Shown piece after piece: positions 11,375 through 22,768 of a stretch of 64,000 nucleotides of DNA. The notes beneath the pieces are model-generated. The model was not told where the DNA came from. It ran no database searches and saw nothing but the letters and a program-made list of their open reading frames with translations. Numbering within the stretch: position 1 is the stretch's first letter; each line of letters begins with the position of its first letter. This DNA is from Lucinisca nassula (Eukaryota > Mollusca > Bivalvia > Lucinida > Lucinidae), in contig OY757026.1 of assembly GCA_963580285.1 (NCBI GenBank), forward strand, positions 83,364,651 through 83,428,650. Reading direction: 5' to 3'. The position numbers and the translations under genes are program-made.

Positions 11375-11745
11375 CATCGCACGCCAAGGGTTCAAAGTCC
11401 ACTTCACTCCTTAGGTCAAGGGTTCCAAGTCCAATCTGTTACATCAGGCAAGGGTTTTAAGTCCACTTTGTTTCTTAGTGCAATGGCTTAAGTCCATTTC
11501 ATTCCATAGTAGGCCAAGGGTTCCAAGTCCACTGCATTCCCTTAACCAAGTGTTCCACTTCAATTCTTAGGACAGTGGTTCCAAGTTCACTTCTTTTCCT
11601 AAGCCAAGGGTTCTAAGTCAACTTCATTGCCTACACCAACGATTCAAAATCCACGTCAATCCCTGAGAAAAGTGTTCCAAGTCCATTTTAATCCTTAGGG
11701 CAAGTACAACATGTCCACTTCATTTCTTTGGACATGTATCCCAAG
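11375..11745. repeat. Short tandem repeat, about 42-bp unit, eight to nine copies
   Basis: The motif CCAAGGGTTCCAAGTCCACTT recurs at about 11383, 11415, 11450, 11514, 11545, 11605 and onward with drift in spacing and sequence. Non-coding. Confidence 0.75.
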
Positions 11746-11759
11746 TTTAATAATATTTT

Positions 11760-12190
11760 ATTGCATACAAACAAAGCAAATGGAATCGATACAATTAACC
11801 CACAGCACCCAGCAGTAACCTCAAAAATGGAAAGAAACACAAACATGAAACAACCAGACCCCAATGGAAACACCAACAGCGGAAAGCCACAAAATGGGCC
11901 AACTGGCTATCCAAAACTAAATAATATAAGTGAAACACACTCAAAGGCAAACCATACCAAAAATAAGCATAAACCTCGATAGAAAAACTGCATTGGAACG
12001 GACAGTGAACGAAATCCATCTGAAGGGGGGTCTGTTCAGTCCGTATGAAGGCCTCCTAACTCATCAGTGCAACATCTCCGAGAACACAAAAATCAAACAA
12101 CCACAGAGATGAAACAACGGTATGGACTCGACAGCAAGAAACCACTGAAATGCTGGAGCAAAAGAAAACCATCAGCTAGACTCCGATAGT
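11760..12190. repeat. Dispersed repeat family R1, copy 2
   Basis: It matches 595-1110 over most of its length, including ATGAAGGCCTCCTAACTCAT (about 12046) and GAAACCACTGAAATGCTGGA (about 12140), but is more diverged on its left side. The adjacent downstream sequence is a LINE. Confidence 0.75.
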
Positions 12191-12195
12191 GCTGA

Positions 12196-12647
12196 GTTGG
12201 CCTTCTTTGTGGTTTTTGTTGATTGAGATCTTCTGAGAGTGTTATATGCCTATGTATGGATTTTCAGGAACTTGCTGAAGGAGATGATTATCCAGCTGGT
12301 AGAAATGTGAGGATTTGTTGTTGATGCTCATGATATAGCACCTTTTGCATTAAATCCCAGGTCTTTGACCAGATCTCTAGTTGCTGTAGGGCTTTCTGTA
12401 GCGCGAGGTGGTCTCTCTTGTTGGTAATGGAGCGGTAGAGGGGGCAGTCATCAGCAATCAAACGAACTGTTGACTTCCTGACATCAGGAAGGTCGTTTAT
12501 ATGGCAGTGGAACAGAAGAAGGCCTAATAATGTGCCTTGAGGGACTCCGGATTCAACTTAAACATTCTCAGATTCTTCTCCATTTACAACTACCTTTATT
12601 TTCCTATTTGTAAGGAAGTCTTTAAGCCATGCATTGAAGTTGCCATC
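12196..12647 (-). pseudogene. LINE RT palm fragment (non-LTR retrotransposon L1a, 3' part)
   Basis: The minus strand reads WLKDFLTNRKIKVVVNGEE (about 12630-12575), then after a stop SGVPQGTLLGLLLFHCHIND and, further on, RLIADDC, a decayed form of the FADD catalytic box. The downstream helix LQKALQQLEIWSKTW follows. It continues the RT that resumes at 12938; a palindromic MITE separates them. An in-frame stop precedes SGVPQG, so it is dead. Confidence 0.8.
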
Positions 12648-12937
12648 ATCTCCATAACGAAAACAAGCCTATACAAATACATGGTAACCTTTATCACCGA
12701 AAAAATGAAAATTCTAAGATGAAAAATTGTGATATTTTTCTTATTTCTGCTCAAAATATGGATTGTGGGTATTCGTTAGAACCGCCTCATCGAGGCGGTT
12801 CTAACGAGTACCCAAAATCTATATTTTAGAGCAGAAATAAGAAAAAAAGGTTTACCCCTGTAAACCGCAATTTTATTATATAAAAGTGGGGTTCAAGGGG
12901 GTCAAAATTATATAGGTGCGTTTTCGTGATGCATATT
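12648..12937. mobile_element. Palindromic MITE (family P), inserted in the LINE RT
   Basis: The ends are an inverted repeat around ACGAAAAC(A)..CCTATA (about 12658) and TATAGGTGCGTTTTCGTGATG (about 12912-12933). The centre is a strong dyad, GAACCGCCTC-ATC-GAGGCGGTTC (12780-12801), flanked by longer pairing arms with TTATTTCTGCTC. A full second copy lies at 47725-48012; decayed relatives lie at 17585-17740, 47265-47440 and 51700-51860. It splits an RT reading frame, which marks its borders to within a few bases. Confidence 0.8.
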
Positions 12938-13463
12938 GCTCCATTTTGTGCAAAAACTTCCTGTGTGGAACGGTATCAAAAGCTTTGGAGAAGTCAAGTA
13001 TTATACCATATCTATTTGGGTGCCCGTGTCGAACTTTCCAAGGAAGTCATGTACTGTGGTCACTAGCTGGGTTTCACAAGAGTAGCCTGATCTAAAACCA
13101 TGATTCAAGGATGTGAGAATTTTGTGATATTCTAAGTAGTCCAACGTGTGTTTGCAGATGATATGTTCAAGAAGTTTACAGGAGACACATGCCAGGGGAA
13201 CTGGTCTGTAGTGCTCAGTAAGGTGAACATCACCTTTCTTGAAGACAGGGGACACATTAGCGTTCAGCCAGTCATTTGGTAGTTTTCCAATGTTTACCGA
13301 CAGTTGAAAGATTGCACACATTGCTGGGGCTAGTTGATGGGCAACACGTTTTCAAGATGATGTTTGGGATCAGGTCCGGTCCAGTAGCTTTGTTGACCTT
13401 AATGCTGAGTAGGAGTTTCTCGACCCCGTCAACTGTTATCTTGAGCGGAGGAGTTGCCTTTTT
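12938..13463 (-). pseudogene. LINE RT fingers and palm (non-LTR retrotransposon L1a, middle part)
   Basis: The minus strand reads ITVDGVEKLLLSIKVNKATG (13440-13380), then LPNDWLNANVSPVFKKGD, EHYRPVPLACVSCKLLEHII, the NHGFRSGYSCETQL box and DFSKAFDTVPHRKFLHKM. These are RT blocks 0-4 of a Jockey/CR1-like non-LTR element. The frame joins on its right side to the endonuclease and linker part at 16523 once the 13464-16522 insertion is ignored, and on its left side to 12647. It has several disruptions. Confidence 0.88.
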
Positions 13464-14209
13464 AGCTCACCAGAGCCGAAGGCTCCGGGGGAGCTTATAG
13501 GATAGGCAGTTGTCCGTCGTCTGCGTCTGCGTCGTCTGCGTCCGGTGACGTCAACACTTTTAAGCGACATCTCCTCTGAAGCCGCTAGGCCGATTGGGCC
13601 CAAATTTCATCTGTAGCATCCTTGGGTTGGGGGATTGAAAGTTTGTGTTTTTTATGAAATTCGGCTAATTAGTTTGGTTGCTATGGCAACTTAGAGTTTC
13701 CATTGACTTTTAATGGGGAAAATTGAAAAATGGCATTTACTGCCAAACAGCTGCAGATATTTTGACAAAACTTTCATAGAAATATTCCTTAGGTAATCTA
13801 CTATCTGCCATATGATTTTAGGCCTATTGCTCATTTGTATTGGTTGCCATGGAAACCAAATTGAAAAAAAATAGAAAAAAAAAAATACTTAAAAAATCAT
13901 CTCCTCAGAAACCGTATGCTCTATGAGGCTGAGAGTTTATGAAAATATTCACCATATTTGCCTTTACAGGTTTTTGTGTTTTTAATGAAATTCGGCTCTT
14001 TAGTTCGGTTGCTATGGCAACTTAGATTTTCCATAGACTTATAATGGGGAAAATTGAGAAATGGCATTTGCTGCCAAGTTATTGCAGATATTTTGACAAA
14101 ACTTTTATAGAAATGTTCCTTGAGTAAATGTCTCTCAGCCATATGCTTCAATGCCAACATGGGGGTCCCCCATGTTAAGCAGGGGCCATGCCCCACCCCC
14201 TCCACTTCA

Positions 14210-15826
14210 TAAAAGGCCATATAACTCGGAAACCATCCAGATCCTCACCCCAAAACCATATATATTCTTGTTCCTTATGATAAGATACATTCAGTGACAC
14301 CAACCTGGGGGTCCTCCGGTTCGTACCGGGGTCATGCCCCACCCCCTCCATTCCATAAAAGGCCCAATATCTTGGAAACCTTACAGATCCCCACCCCTAA
14401 ACCATATATATTCTTGTTCCTTATGAAAATATACATTCACTGACACCAACTTGGGGGTCTCCCAGGGTGTGCCTGGGCCTTGCCCCACCCCTTCTTCTTC
14501 ACAAAAGGCCATATATCTCAGAAACCATTTAGATCCCCACCCCAAAACCATATATATTCTTGTTCCTTATGATAAGATGCATTCAGTGACACCAACCTGG
14601 GGGTCCTCCGGTACGTACCGGGGTCATGCCCCACCCCCTCCATTCCATAAAAGGCCCAATATCTTGGAAACCTTACAGATCCCCACCCCTAAACCATATA
14701 TATTCTTGTTCCTTATGAAAATATACATTCACTGACACCAACTTGGGGGTCTCCCAGGGTGTGCCTGGGCCTTGCCCCACCCCTTCTTCTTCACAAAAGG
14801 CCATATATCTCAGAAACCATTTAGATCCCCACCCCAAAACCATATATATTCTTGTTCCTTATGATAAGACGCATTCAGTGACACCAACCTGGGGGTCCCC
14901 CGGCTTGTGCCGGGGTCATGCCCCATCCCCTCCATTTAATAAAAGACCCAATATCTTGGAAACCTAACAGATCCCCACCCCTTAACCCTATATATTCTTG
15001 TTCCTTATGAAGAGACTCATTCATTGACACCAATTTGGGGGTCTTCCTGGGTGCGCTGGCGCCTTGCCCCACCCCTCCACTTCACAAAAGGCCATCTATC
15101 TCAGAAACCATTCAGATCCCCATCCCAAAACCTTATATATTCTTCTTTCTTATGATATGACGCATTCATTGACACTAACCTGGGGTCCCCCAGGATGTGC
15201 CGGAATCGTGACCCACCCCTTCATTTCATCAAAGACCCAATATCTTGGAAACCTTACAGATCCCCACCCCTAAGCATATATATTGTTGTTCCTTATGATA
15301 AGACACATTCATTGACGTCAACCTGGAGGTCTTTCGGGTCAAGCCAGGGCCTTGCCCCACCCCACCACTTCACAAAAGGCTATATATCTCAGAAACTGTT
15401 CAGAGCCCCACCCCTAAACCATATATAATTATCTTCTTTGTGATAAGACACATTCAAATAACACTAGCTTGGGAGTCATCCGGACTGCCTGGGTCATGCC
15501 CCACTGCTTTACTTTATTAAAAGCCATATATCTCAGAAATCATTCAGATCCCCACCCATAAACTATAATATTCTTGTTCCTTATGATAAGACTCGTTCAG
15601 TCACACCAACCTGGGGGTCACTTTGTGCTACAGCAATGCACCCCGCCCCTCCACTTTAAAAGGCCATATATTTCAGAAACCATTCAAATCCCCACCCCAT
15701 AATCATATATGTTCTTGTTCCTTATCAATAGCACACCCACTTGGGGGTCGCAGGGGCCATTCCTCTCCTCTCCACGTGATAGAAGGGCCTCATATATCAG
15801 AAACCATTCAGATTCCCACCCATAAA

Positions 15827-15922
<96 letters not shown>

Positions 15923-16130
15923 TTGGTCCTTATAGGGACAACAATCTTGGGCTTTCCTGGGATCAACAGGACATGCCCCAACCCCTCCACCGCTTAAGAG
16001 GCCTTATAACTCTGGTATACAGATCCCCACTGCTACACCATATTTATTCTTATTCCTTATGATAAGACGCATTTAGTGATACCAGCCAGGGCTCCATTTT
16101 CTCCATGCGCTACACCCTCTACTTAATAAA
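14210..16130. repeat. Tandem array of about 147-bp units with 292-bp higher-order copies
   Basis: Units share ATATATTCTTGTTCCTTATG, the CATTCA-TGACACCAAC block and CCATATATCTCAGAAACC. Two adjacent pairs, starting near 14427 and 14719, are almost identical over about 292 bp, showing a recent two-unit duplication. Units become more diverged toward the right end. Proline-rich ORFs on both strands here simply follow the repeats. Confidence 0.85.
15829..15920. repeat. (AT)n microsatellite, about 90 bp
   Basis: An uninterrupted AT dinucleotide run grown from the TATATATT present in each 147-bp unit. Its length is probably polymorphic and easily mis-assembled. Confidence 0.95.
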
Positions 16131-16522
16131 AGGCCTAATGTTTTAGATACTGAGTCCAGATGGATGCTCATTTGGATATAGGGGTTCATTTGGGAGACTT
16201 TATCCATCATAGTGCAGATTATATTTTCTGGTCCTTTGGGATCATTGAGTTCATTTAGAATCATTTTGAAAATAGAGTTCTGCCTAAGCCCGTGCTAGAG
16301 GGCTTGGCCGGTGTAGCACTTTTCAGTACTGGTCATGAACAGACTCAATAAAACCGAGTCTGCTATTTTTGTTTATTTGGTGTATTCTTTGCTTCCAAAG
16401 GATCTAACTATTCAGAACTTATTTATAATTGAGAGATTAAAATGATGTCATGTTAAAATACATGTACATGGCTGTCAATGGGCAGTGCCCACCTGAGCTC
16501 TGGTGAGCATAGTGGCCCATGG

Positions 16523-17577
16523 GCCTCTTGTTTTTGCTCTCTTCTTCGTGTCTGGGAGTTGAGAATCATCATCCTTGGTGAATACCGACTGGAATTGCTC
16601 GAATAAAATCTGGGCCTGTCCTTTAATGCGATTTATAAGCTGTCCCATTTTCTTAAGAGGTGCCAAAACAATAAAATCCTGACATCTAGACTTGACATAA
16701 CGCCAAAAGGGTTTTGTGTTCTGCTCACCAAGTCCTTTTTGGATACTATTATTGACGTGGTTTATCTCTGCCTTCTTAAATGCTTTCTTACACTCTTTCT
16801 GGAAAGACGTGTAGGTGTCCCACTGTCTGGTATTCTCGGCATGTTTATAAAGGCGTGACTTCCGACGCACCATTTTTTTAAGCTTCCTGTCAAACCATGG
16901 TACAGATTTTAGTTTTGTTTTTTTGGAAACTTTACTGGGAATATGTTTGTTCATTGAGTCTTCTATTCCTTTCTTGAGTCTGGTTCAGAGATCGTCTACA
17001 GAGATGTTTACGTCACTGGTGATTGTCTCTTAAAGGTTGCTTATATCATTTCGGTTCCCATCCAAGTTGGCTTTAGAGAATAAAAAATATTTTCTTAGCT
17101 TCTGTCGGAGGTACTGGGGGAGGATGTCAATGTCTGGCACAACCATAGCGTGGTCGCTAATACCCGGTACTGATGTTGACGTTTTCACTAGGGACGAGTT
17201 ATTAGTAAATATCAGGTCAAGCATGTTGTTTTCTCTTGTTGGCTGGTTATAAACTTGTGTGAGACCATACTCCACAGACAGATCTATTAGTGCGTGCTGT
17301 ACTTCCCTGTCTGCCACTCCTTTCTTGAAAATCATTTTCTCCCAATCAATGTCAGGGCAGTTGAAGTCTCCTGCCATAATGGGGTGTTGCCATTAGCAGG
17401 CTGTATCAATTTCTGGACTGACTCTTCACTTCTATGGATGTCTATTATATTTCTGTGAGGCATATAGAAGGAACATACTAATATGCCTTTCATATCCATC
17501 GTCTTTACTTTAGACCATACACTTTCACACTCTGCAGTGAAGTGGGGTTGAGAAAATAATACAGTCCTAAACCCCAC
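16523..17577 (-). pseudogene. LINE endonuclease and linker (non-LTR retrotransposon L1a, 5' part)
   Basis: The minus strand encodes the APE-type endonuclease: AGDFNCPDIDW (about 17375-17343), the target-handling region DLIFTNNSSLV, and GISDHAMV, the SDH catalytic motif. A basic linker follows (16954-16530) with PWFDRKLKKMVRRKSRLYK and FWRYVKSRCQDF. The endonuclease nicks DNA to prime reverse transcription. A one-base frameshift at about 17380 splits the domain, and the N-terminus with the first catalytic residues is missing beyond 17577. With 12196-13463 it forms one EN-RT element of the Jockey/CR1 type. Confidence 0.88.
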
Positions 17578-17750
17578 TTAATATAGGGAAATTTGGAGTT
17601 TAAAGGGTATATGCTATTATGCTTATTACTGATCCAAGACAGAGGTTGTGGGTACCCGTTAGAACCGCGGTTCTAAAGAGCAAAGACAACGTATGCTCGG
17701 AGTAGAAATATGACAAATATCACTATTTTTTTGTCGGAAAATTAGTCGTT
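17578..17750. repeat. Decayed copy of palindromic MITE family P
   Basis: It contains CCCCACTTAATATAGG, GGTTGTGGGTACCCGTTAGAACCGC and a shortened central dyad GAACCGCGGTTC at 17661-17672, all features of the 47725 copy. Confidence 0.65.
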
Positions 17751-18547
17751 TTGGAGTAAATGAAAGAATGCACTATGACACATGGGTGTGTTATCATAAT
17801 GGATATACATGTATAGGAAAGAAAATGTACTCTTTATAAGAATTTTGAAAATGCTTAAGGGTTTATGATATTTGATTGTTTTCACTGCAGGCAATGGTTA
17901 GAAAACTGACATCAAGCGTTGTTCACAGTCAAATTGGGCTTATGAAATTGTTTCGTTGTGTACATTGTTTTCTTATTTCTGCTTTTCAACTTCCTTTCAC
18001 GTAATGGAATACGTTAATAAGAGGCGATTGGTTAGTTTTCAGTAGAAAATCTTCAATTTTATTACAGGAATCGCCTTTTGGATTTCGTGCATTAACATTT
18101 GCCGGGTTCCGAGGAAGCAGTTTGAATTTCGAATATTAGGCCGATTGAAACACAAAATGAGAAGGCCCAGCAATTTCTGCTATTCGTCCAGCATACACAT
18201 ATCAGCTTACTCAGCTGCAAATTATGATCATGATCGCTGGAGGCGTGAGGTTTTGAGCTTTGGCTATTTCACGAGCCTAGCATACACAGCTCGACTTCTG
18301 CTTCTGCCGATTTCTAGCCTCCTTCAACTTTCTGAAGATTATGCTAGTTTGATAGTAGGTTACGCAGCACTTTGAAACAACTCTTACTGTTAAGGTCACA
18401 GTCAGGTAGTTGATGTCAGATCCGGTATGTTGATGTATGTCCGGGTTTGACCACAGTGAGAACGGCGAAGGCTAGGTTTGTCCAGGTTGAAGGGCTTTCT
18501 GTATCACAACGGTTAAAAGAAGTCCTATTTACAAATAAAATCGTCAG
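17751..18547. other. No gene or named repeat seen
   Basis: Unremarkable AT-rich sequence. The 76-codon plus-strand ORF at 18145 has no recognisable domain or splice context, so I do not call it. Confidence 0.5.
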
Positions 18548-18795
18548 CCCCGAGCGCAGTAGTTAACGCATTCGACTTATGATCGAGAGGTTGTGCGTTC
18601 GAACCGGCAACCGGTATTGAGGTGAGTCCTTGGGCAAGACACTGCTCCACTCCAACCACTTGTAAATGGGTAGCAGTGGTGTAAAAGCCACTGCCTCTCT
18701 CTCTCGCGCATGAAAACACCCGGAATGAGTGTTCGAGAGCGATTCAGTAAGCTTGAAGCTTACATCGCAATCCAACTAGAATAAATGAGTATAAA
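18548..18795 (+). repeat. tRNA-derived SINE with V-type central domain
   Basis: A tRNA-like head with a B box (GCGTTCGAACC, about 18594-18604) is followed by GAGTCCTTGGGCAAGACACT, the conserved central block of many metazoan SINEs, and a short AT tail. Confidence 0.75.
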
Positions 18796-18864
18796 GTAAT
18801 TAAAATCTAAGTAGAGTGGCTGTTGGGCTAGTACTCCAGGGTTGACACTGAAGCTTTAAAAGCT

Positions 18865-19263
18865 TCACACTGAAGCTTCGAGTGTTTCCGAGTCCATCGT
18901 TCCAGGAGACAAGGCATTCCATTCTCTCACTATTCTGGGAAAGAAGGACATTTTCCTCTTTCTGTTCTGCAGGTGATTAGCTGGAATGCTCTGTGGTGCT
19001 TTATCCTCGCTGATATTCTCTTTGCTGGCTGCAGTCTGGCTTTCCTTTCGGATAGCAACCAGTCCTCTGTCTATCTTGAACATCTTGCAGAGGCGTGCAT
19101 CCCTTCTCCTGTTCTCAAGGCTTCTCCAGTTAAGGGTCTGAAGCATGTCACTCACACTGGAGGTGTTTCTTTGCCTGTTCATCACATATCTGGCTGTCCG
19201 CCGCTGGACCATCTCCAGCTTCTGTATGTTATTCTGTGTATGGGTCCCATACAGTGCTGTCAT
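18865..19263 (-). pseudogene. LINE L2a RT thumb and C-terminal domain
   Basis: The minus strand reads NNIQKLEMVQRRTARYVM, then WRSLENRRRDARLCKMFKI and FFPRIVREWNALSPGTMDSE. This is the C-terminal region characteristic of Jockey/CR1-type LINE proteins. It is out of frame with the RT by a small deletion near 19245. Confidence 0.85.
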
Positions 19264-19720
19264 ACTCTACCAACGGTCGGACTAGGCCGAAGTCGGCTTG
19301 CTGTTTGATGGACACAGTTCCAATGTTAAGATTTCGCCTCAGGAACCCAATGGTACGGTTGGCCTTGTCACATATATTCTGTATGTGAGTATCCCACTTG
19401 AGGTCCTCCGTCACTGTCACTCCAAGGTATTTCGCCGATGGAACACTGGCTGATACTTGTCCATGAAGTGTGTCGTCTGTCTTTATCGGGTTCCTTTTGT
19501 TGGTCGCTGTCAACTTAGTGCATTTATTTGGGTGGAACTTCATCCTCCACTGTTCTTCCCACTTAGCTAGTATGTCTAGATCCTCCTGTAATAGACTGAC
19601 ATCAGCTGGAGTCTTTATTACCAGGTAGGCGATCGTGTCATCGGCAAAGAGGCGTACAGTGGAGTGTAGCTGTGCCGGCAGATCGTTAATGTAGTAGAGG
19701 AAGAGGCTGGGACCAAGCAC
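19229..19720 (-). pseudogene. LINE L2a RT palm, catalytic part
   Basis: It contains LGPSLFLYYINDLP, the catalytic box RLFADDTIAYL with both aspartates present, WRMKFHPNKCTKL and SAKYLGVTVTEDLKWDTHI. It is continuous with the upstream RT apart from one stop codon that replaces the conserved residue after SGVP. Confidence 0.9.
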
Positions 19721-19726
19721 AGAGCC

Positions 19727-20392
19727 TTAAGGGACTCCTGAGTCAACGTTGACAAACTCTATTTTTTCTCCCTCGACAACGACACACTGCTTCTTGTTGG
19801 TGAGCCAGTTCTTAATCCAACGATTGACTTTGCCCTGTATGCCGTAGTGCTGTAGTTTGTGAACAAGGAGACTGTGGCATACACGATCGAAGGCCTTGGC
19901 AAAATCCATGATGAGCACATCGGTCTGTTGGTAATTTTGTAGGTTTGATGACAAGTCGTCGATAAACTCTAACAGCTGGGTCTCACAGGATCTGCCATTT
20001 CTGAAGCCATGTTGCACTGGATATAGTATGTTGTTGTTTTCTCCATTGTTCATGATTTGGCTGGTGATGACATGTTCCATAATCTTACAGCATACACTGG
20101 TAAGGGATATGGGCCTATAGTTGTCCGCCTGGTGTCTCTGTCCTTTCTTGAATGCAGGTGTGACGTTCGCAATGCGCCAGTCCTCCGGTACTTCTCCTGT
20201 ATTCAATGACTTACGGAAAATTAAAAGCAACAGCGGTGCAATGTCATATGCTAATTCCTTCCGCACTCTCGGTCCAATATTGTCGGGTCCTGGAGATTTA
20301 TTGGGATTGAGGTCTTTCAGTAGCTTTGTGATACCATTCAGTGTGATGTCTATATCGTCTAACACTGGAAAGGAGCTCTCTTCTGTTGGCAT
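19727..20392 (-). pseudogene. LINE L2a RT fingers and palm, N-terminal part
   Basis: It contains LNPNKSPGPDNIGPRV, PEDWRIANVTPAFKKG, ADNYRPISLTSVCCKIMEH, QHGFRNGRSCETQL and DVLIMDFAKAFDRVCHS, the latter carrying the first catalytic aspartate. It ends in SGVP followed by TAA. It is well preserved, with more than 220 residues open. Confidence 0.9.
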
Positions 20393-20728
20393 GTGGTAAT
20401 TTCTGGCGAAATCGTCTTGTGAGACTTCCTCGCTACTGGAAAAAAAACTGATTTAAACTGTTCGTTCAGCAGCTCGGCTCTATCCACTGGGTGTGAGTAG
20501 AGTTTTCCATCTTTTTTCAGGGACGAGACGCCAGTGTTGTCACTCCGTTTATGTTTAATGTATGTCCAAAACCTCTTCCGACTGTGATGTTCACTCTCCT
20601 GTTCTCCTGGAGTACCTATCCCTTCTACGTAGTCCCAGTAGGCTTGTCTTGTGCGCTTCTGGACAAGATGTTTCAGTTCCAGGTATTTCTGGGCGTGCTG
20701 CGAGTCGCCAGTTTTCTTTTTCAGCTTG
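20359..20728 (-). pseudogene. LINE L2a linker between endonuclease and RT
   Basis: The basic linker has KHLVQKRTRQAYWDYVEG and RKRFWTYIKHKRSD. The coding match ends at 20728; the residues encoded by the first bases beyond it (20731-20778) belong to the inserted element. Confidence 0.8.
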
Positions 20729-22768
20729 TACCCAGCAAGCATGTGCATATGGGGCCCATATGGGCAGATTCTGGGCATTTAGCCCATTTGGGTCCTACAT
20801 GGGTCCCATAGAGGATTTTTGCCCATATGAGACTCATATGGGTCCCGTATACGCAACATTCGATACCTGAGATGAAACTGCAATAATTTAAGATACCTTA
20901 CAATTTCAGGATACATAAAAGGGCCTCAAATGGCTCCTATGTGGTACAGATATTGGACCAAACCATTCCCAAGATATCTGCTTTCTACCATATGGGGCCC
21001 ATATGGGCTCGATGTGGGTAATAAGGGAAACAACTGCCATTAGTTAAGCTTAATATAAAAAAGTAAATCTCCTGATATAAAAGCAGATACTGACGACATT
21101 AATAAAATAAAATTAATGATTTTATACATCACAAAATCACAGTATGGGAGCGGAAGTGAACGGCCATTTGCGATTGAACATCACTTGCGATTTGTACAGT
21201 GGACGATCAGTCACTTGCGATATGACATTATCACGTGGTATATCAAATTTGTAAACACAGAAGCCATTAGCGTGAGGTTTTGGCCATTGGTTTTATTTGT
21301 GTAAGATACCAATATATGTGTCACTTTATTGATAATGCTTTCGTTGGTGTCATTGATCCTATCGGTGGAATTAACGATGGTGATCAGTTGTCATGTTGTT
21401 CGCTGTTGCTGGCACACGTTACTAAAAAGTGGATTAAATGACGGATAAATATTTAGAGGCCACTTTTTTTAGTTTCCCTGGCATCTTTAATAAACTATAA
21501 GGCCTACTGACCAAAAGGATGTATACACTGAAGTAAAATACGGCAGCTAAATCTTAACTTGTATTCCCATCACTTTAGATCAACTGAACGGTCACTTGAC
21601 ATTAGATTGAACGGTCCCTTGCGATCTGTAATCATTGGAGTTGAACAGTCACTTGCCAAGTTGAGCACTGAAATTGAACAGTCACTTGCGATTGTGATTT
21701 CACACTTAACATGTTTTTTGTGATACAGGGTGATTCTAAGAAGTTTGATCAGATATTGACATCAAATAACCAAAGCACTTCCTTCTTATACGATTGGGAC
21801 ATTGCTACTGTTTCATCAGCATGGTGTGGAACTCTTTTCACTTCCGAGTTATCAAGTGAAAACACGCGCTTTATATGATTTGAGGTGCTACGTTCTTGGT
21901 AGTCAACACTATTCAGGTAATCTTGCTGCCGTTGCTTCCAATGCTGTGGCTTTTAACCGACACTGAGATGAAATGACATCTCAGTCCATACCGCCAAAAC
22001 AAACCAATAGGGTTTATATGCATAGACGGACCGACTAGCACCACTTTGTCAGGGCAGTCGACGACCTTCTAAGCGTTTTATCATTACTCATGTGCGATCG
22101 GTTTCACATCAGCTTGGAAGCACAATGCATCCCTGTCTATTTCTCCAAACCTCGATGGACAGAGCCTAAAGACACGTTTGCATATTTTCTTTGACTCTTT
22201 CAGTAACATTTAATTACTTTTAATATAACTCACAAAGCATTTAATTAATCCCCCACCGCGAAGCAGAGCGGGGATTAGAGGAATAGCATTCGTCTGTCCA
22301 TCCATCTGTCCATCCCTCTTTCCGTCCGTCCGTCCTTCCGTCTGTCTGTTCGTAACACTTTCTTGTCCACTCCATATCACCTGAACCCTTTGATAGATTT
22401 TCATTAAACTTTGGTCAGTTATTCGTCTCAGTGAGCTGGTGTGCAGAACCCATAAATGAACTATGCAGACTCAATGTCAAGGTCACGGTTGAAGGTCACG
22501 AGTTTGAAACTTGGAATTTTTTGTACGTTCCATATCTACTTTACCCTTGGAAGGATTTTCATTAAACTTTGGTCAAATATTCTTCTCAGTAAGCAGATGT
22601 GCAGAACCCATGTCCTTCCGTCCGTCCGTCCGTCCGTGTCTTTCTGTCCGTAACACTTGTCCGCTCCGGAATTTTTTGTCCGCTCCATATCTCGTGTACC
22701 CTTTGATAGATTATCATTAAACTTTGGTCAATTATTCTTCTCAGTGAGCTGGTGTGCAGAACCCATAA

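Larger units (their letters stand above)
13464..16522 (+). mobile_element. Hairpin-headed array element inserted in LINE L1a (3.06 kb)
   Basis: The left end is TTTTTAGCTCACCAGAGC with a short hairpin GAGCCGAAGGCTC, then AGCTTATAGG and a CGTC/TGCG-rich stretch. The right end carries GAGCTCTGGTGAGCA (16494-16508), inverted relative to the left end, and then GGCCCATGGGCCTCTTG. Removing the element, with one copy of a 5-base A/T run, rejoins the LINE frame, so the run is the likely target duplication. Inside are two related blocks near 13560-14150 and a long array of about 147-bp units (14210-16130). An 180-bp derivative with the same ends lies at 26162-26340. Confidence 0.8.
18865..20728 (-). 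mobile_element. Non-LTR retrotransposon (LINE L2a), 5' part displaced to beyond 27434
   Basis: A minus-strand Jockey/CR1-like RT element. From right to left it shows the linker (20778-20450), a nearly complete RT (20392-19270) and the C-terminal domain (19263-18865). The 5' side stops at 20728 because a 6.7-kb element is inserted; about 40 bp more of the linker frame resumes at 27434. Defects include a nonsense codon in the VPQG block (19729-19727) and a frameshift near 19245. Confidence 0.88.

Noticed and set aside
14451..14967. Two near-identical ORFs starting MGVSQGVPGPCP
   Set aside because: They follow the 292-bp higher-order repeat period; coding potential is incidental.
15623..15997. 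ORFs with long IYIYIY runs on both strands
   Set aside because: These are translations of the (AT)n microsatellite and the 147-bp array.
13464..16522. Canonical Helitron
   Set aside because: A hairpin near one end and a CTAA terminus on the minus strand are suggestive, but the other end does not start with TC and insertion is not at an A-T dinucleotide; a short A/T duplication is more likely.
18145..18375. 76-codon ORF as a small gene
   Set aside because: No domain, no splice support and no similarity to anything else in the window.
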